From NCBI GenBank assembly GCA_031268065.1, contig JAIRXX010000303.1:1-5650 (forward strand): 5,650 bases of DNA, given 5' to 3'. Positions 5,035-5,650 of the stretch are shown piece after piece. Source of the DNA: Propionibacteriaceae bacterium (GTDB lineage Bacteria; Actinomycetota; Actinomycetes; Propionibacteriales; Propionibacteriaceae). The position numbers were made by a program, and so were the translations under genes. Below the pieces are notes generated by a model that saw only the letters and a program-made list of their open reading frames with translations, made no database searches and was not told where the DNA came from. Each line of letters starts with the position of its first letter. The stretch's first letter is position 1.

Positions 5035-5650
5035 TCACAAAAGCGAGGCCCGCTCCAGCTCCCGCCGCAGCGCAAGAACCTGGTCCACATCCACATCCGC
5101 GAACCCAGGCCCCGCCTTGACCAAAACCCCACCCCACGCCGCACGCGCCACACCACAAGAAAGACCAGCCACACCCACACCCTTGACATACGTGAACCAA
5201 CCAACCACCGGACCCCTGCCACGCCTTGGCTGCGCCCCTCGCCAACTGTTAGTGGTCCACGTAGCCCAATCGGGATCCCACGCCCCGACAAGCGCGTCGA
5301 AAACCGCATCCGCCGTGCCCACACGAGAAAGGCGGTCGGCGCCGTCATCATCTGGCGCTGGGAACGTAAGCACGAACGAATTGCCCAGCCCGGGATGGTT
5401 GGGATAAGCACCCACATCCGCGCTCAGACCCACAGCCGGACGGGCACGGTTCCACAACCAAGCGCTGAACCCCAACTCCTCAATCACCTCGCCATTGTCC
5501 TCACGGCGATTCCTGCCCCCCAACAACAACTCCCGCAAAGAACCAACATCCAACAGCTGGGGCGTGTTCGCGGTCCTCCGGCTCATACCACGGCGGAACC
5601 ACTTCCCCAACAGCGGATCAGCCCGACCCAAACCAGCAACACACCGAGAC
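5035..5650 (-). CDS. Imm52-like immunity protein, 5' end outside the window
   Basis: 204 residues are visible and the frame is open to the right edge, so the N-terminus is missing. The sequence matches my memory of immunity protein family 52, cytoplasmic antidotes in bacterial polymorphic toxin systems. It has DPLLGKWF near the start (visible residues 11-18), then LRELLLGGRNRREDNGE (38-54), IEELGFSAWLWN (56-67) and NSFVLTFP (90-97). AWDPDWATWT (123-132) and WFTYVK (151-156) follow. No signal peptide or membrane segment is visible. A TTG at 5631 could be read as a start, but the family pattern continues upstream of it, so a start beyond the window is preferred. Coding-strand third positions are rich in G and T, unlike the DUF4192 and methyltransferase genes. 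In such loci the toxin normally lies upstream, here to the right and out of view. The family call rests on pattern memory without a search. Confidence 0.72.
   Translation of the reverse strand, partial: SRCVAGLGRADPLLGKWFRRGMSRRTANTPQLLDVGSLRELLLGGRNRREDNGEVIEELGFSAWLWNRARPAVGLSADVGAYPNHPGLGNSFVLTFPAPDDDGADRLSRVGTADAVFDALVGAWDPDWATWTTNSWRGAQPRRGRGPVVGWFTYVKGVGVAGLSCGVARAAWGGVLVKAGPGFADVDVDQVLALRRELERASLL

Noticed and set aside
5008..5040. Possible terminator AAGAG/CTCTT at the immunity gene's stop
   Set aside because: The stem is only 5 bp with a 10-base loop, and no T-run follows.
4920..5417. Minus-strand frame of 165 codons overlapping the immunity gene
   Set aside because: It is out of frame with the Imm52-like motifs and Arg/Trp-rich; its tail past 5034 has no ribosome binding site.

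Overview
The window reads as an accessory or variable region of a high-GC Gram-positive (actinobacterial) chromosome, or an integrated element in one. G+C is moderately high by eye. A DUF4192 protein, a family I know mainly from actinobacteria, is present, and the methyltransferase and PP-loop sulfurtransferase are of types I associate with actinobacteria and their phages. The genus cannot be told from this sequence. Every supportable gene lies on the minus strand, so gene order is read from right to left.

Right part (about 4480-5650): an immunity protein of the Imm52 type, cut by the right edge, is followed by about 560 bp with no convincing gene. This tract and the 3' half of the immunity gene share a strong A+C bias on the plus strand (G+T on the coding strand), unlike the rest of the window. 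It may hold a decayed gene.

Middle (3431-4471): a complete DUF4192 gene of unknown function, with a good ribosome binding site and a bulged inverted repeat just upstream.

Left part (1-3310): a compact run of five reading frames. They are a 25-codon ORF, a PP-loop ATPase/sulfurtransferase of the PAPS-reductase-like family, a 31-codon ORF, a C5-cytosine DNA methyltransferase, and a DprA/Smf gene cut by the left edge. The first four frames are joined by stop-start overlaps or near-overlaps, which suggests translational coupling. dprA follows after a 64-bp gap that holds a small hairpin and a strong Shine-Dalgarno.

The main point of interest is this left cassette: a sulfur-transfer enzyme, a DNA cytosine methyltransferase with a variant motif IV, and a ssDNA/RecA-handling protein in one transcription direction. 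It resembles a DNA-modification or defence/anti-restriction module more than housekeeping. No nuclease is visible, but the cassette runs off the left edge. No tRNA, rRNA, CRISPR array, transposase or integrase was recognised.
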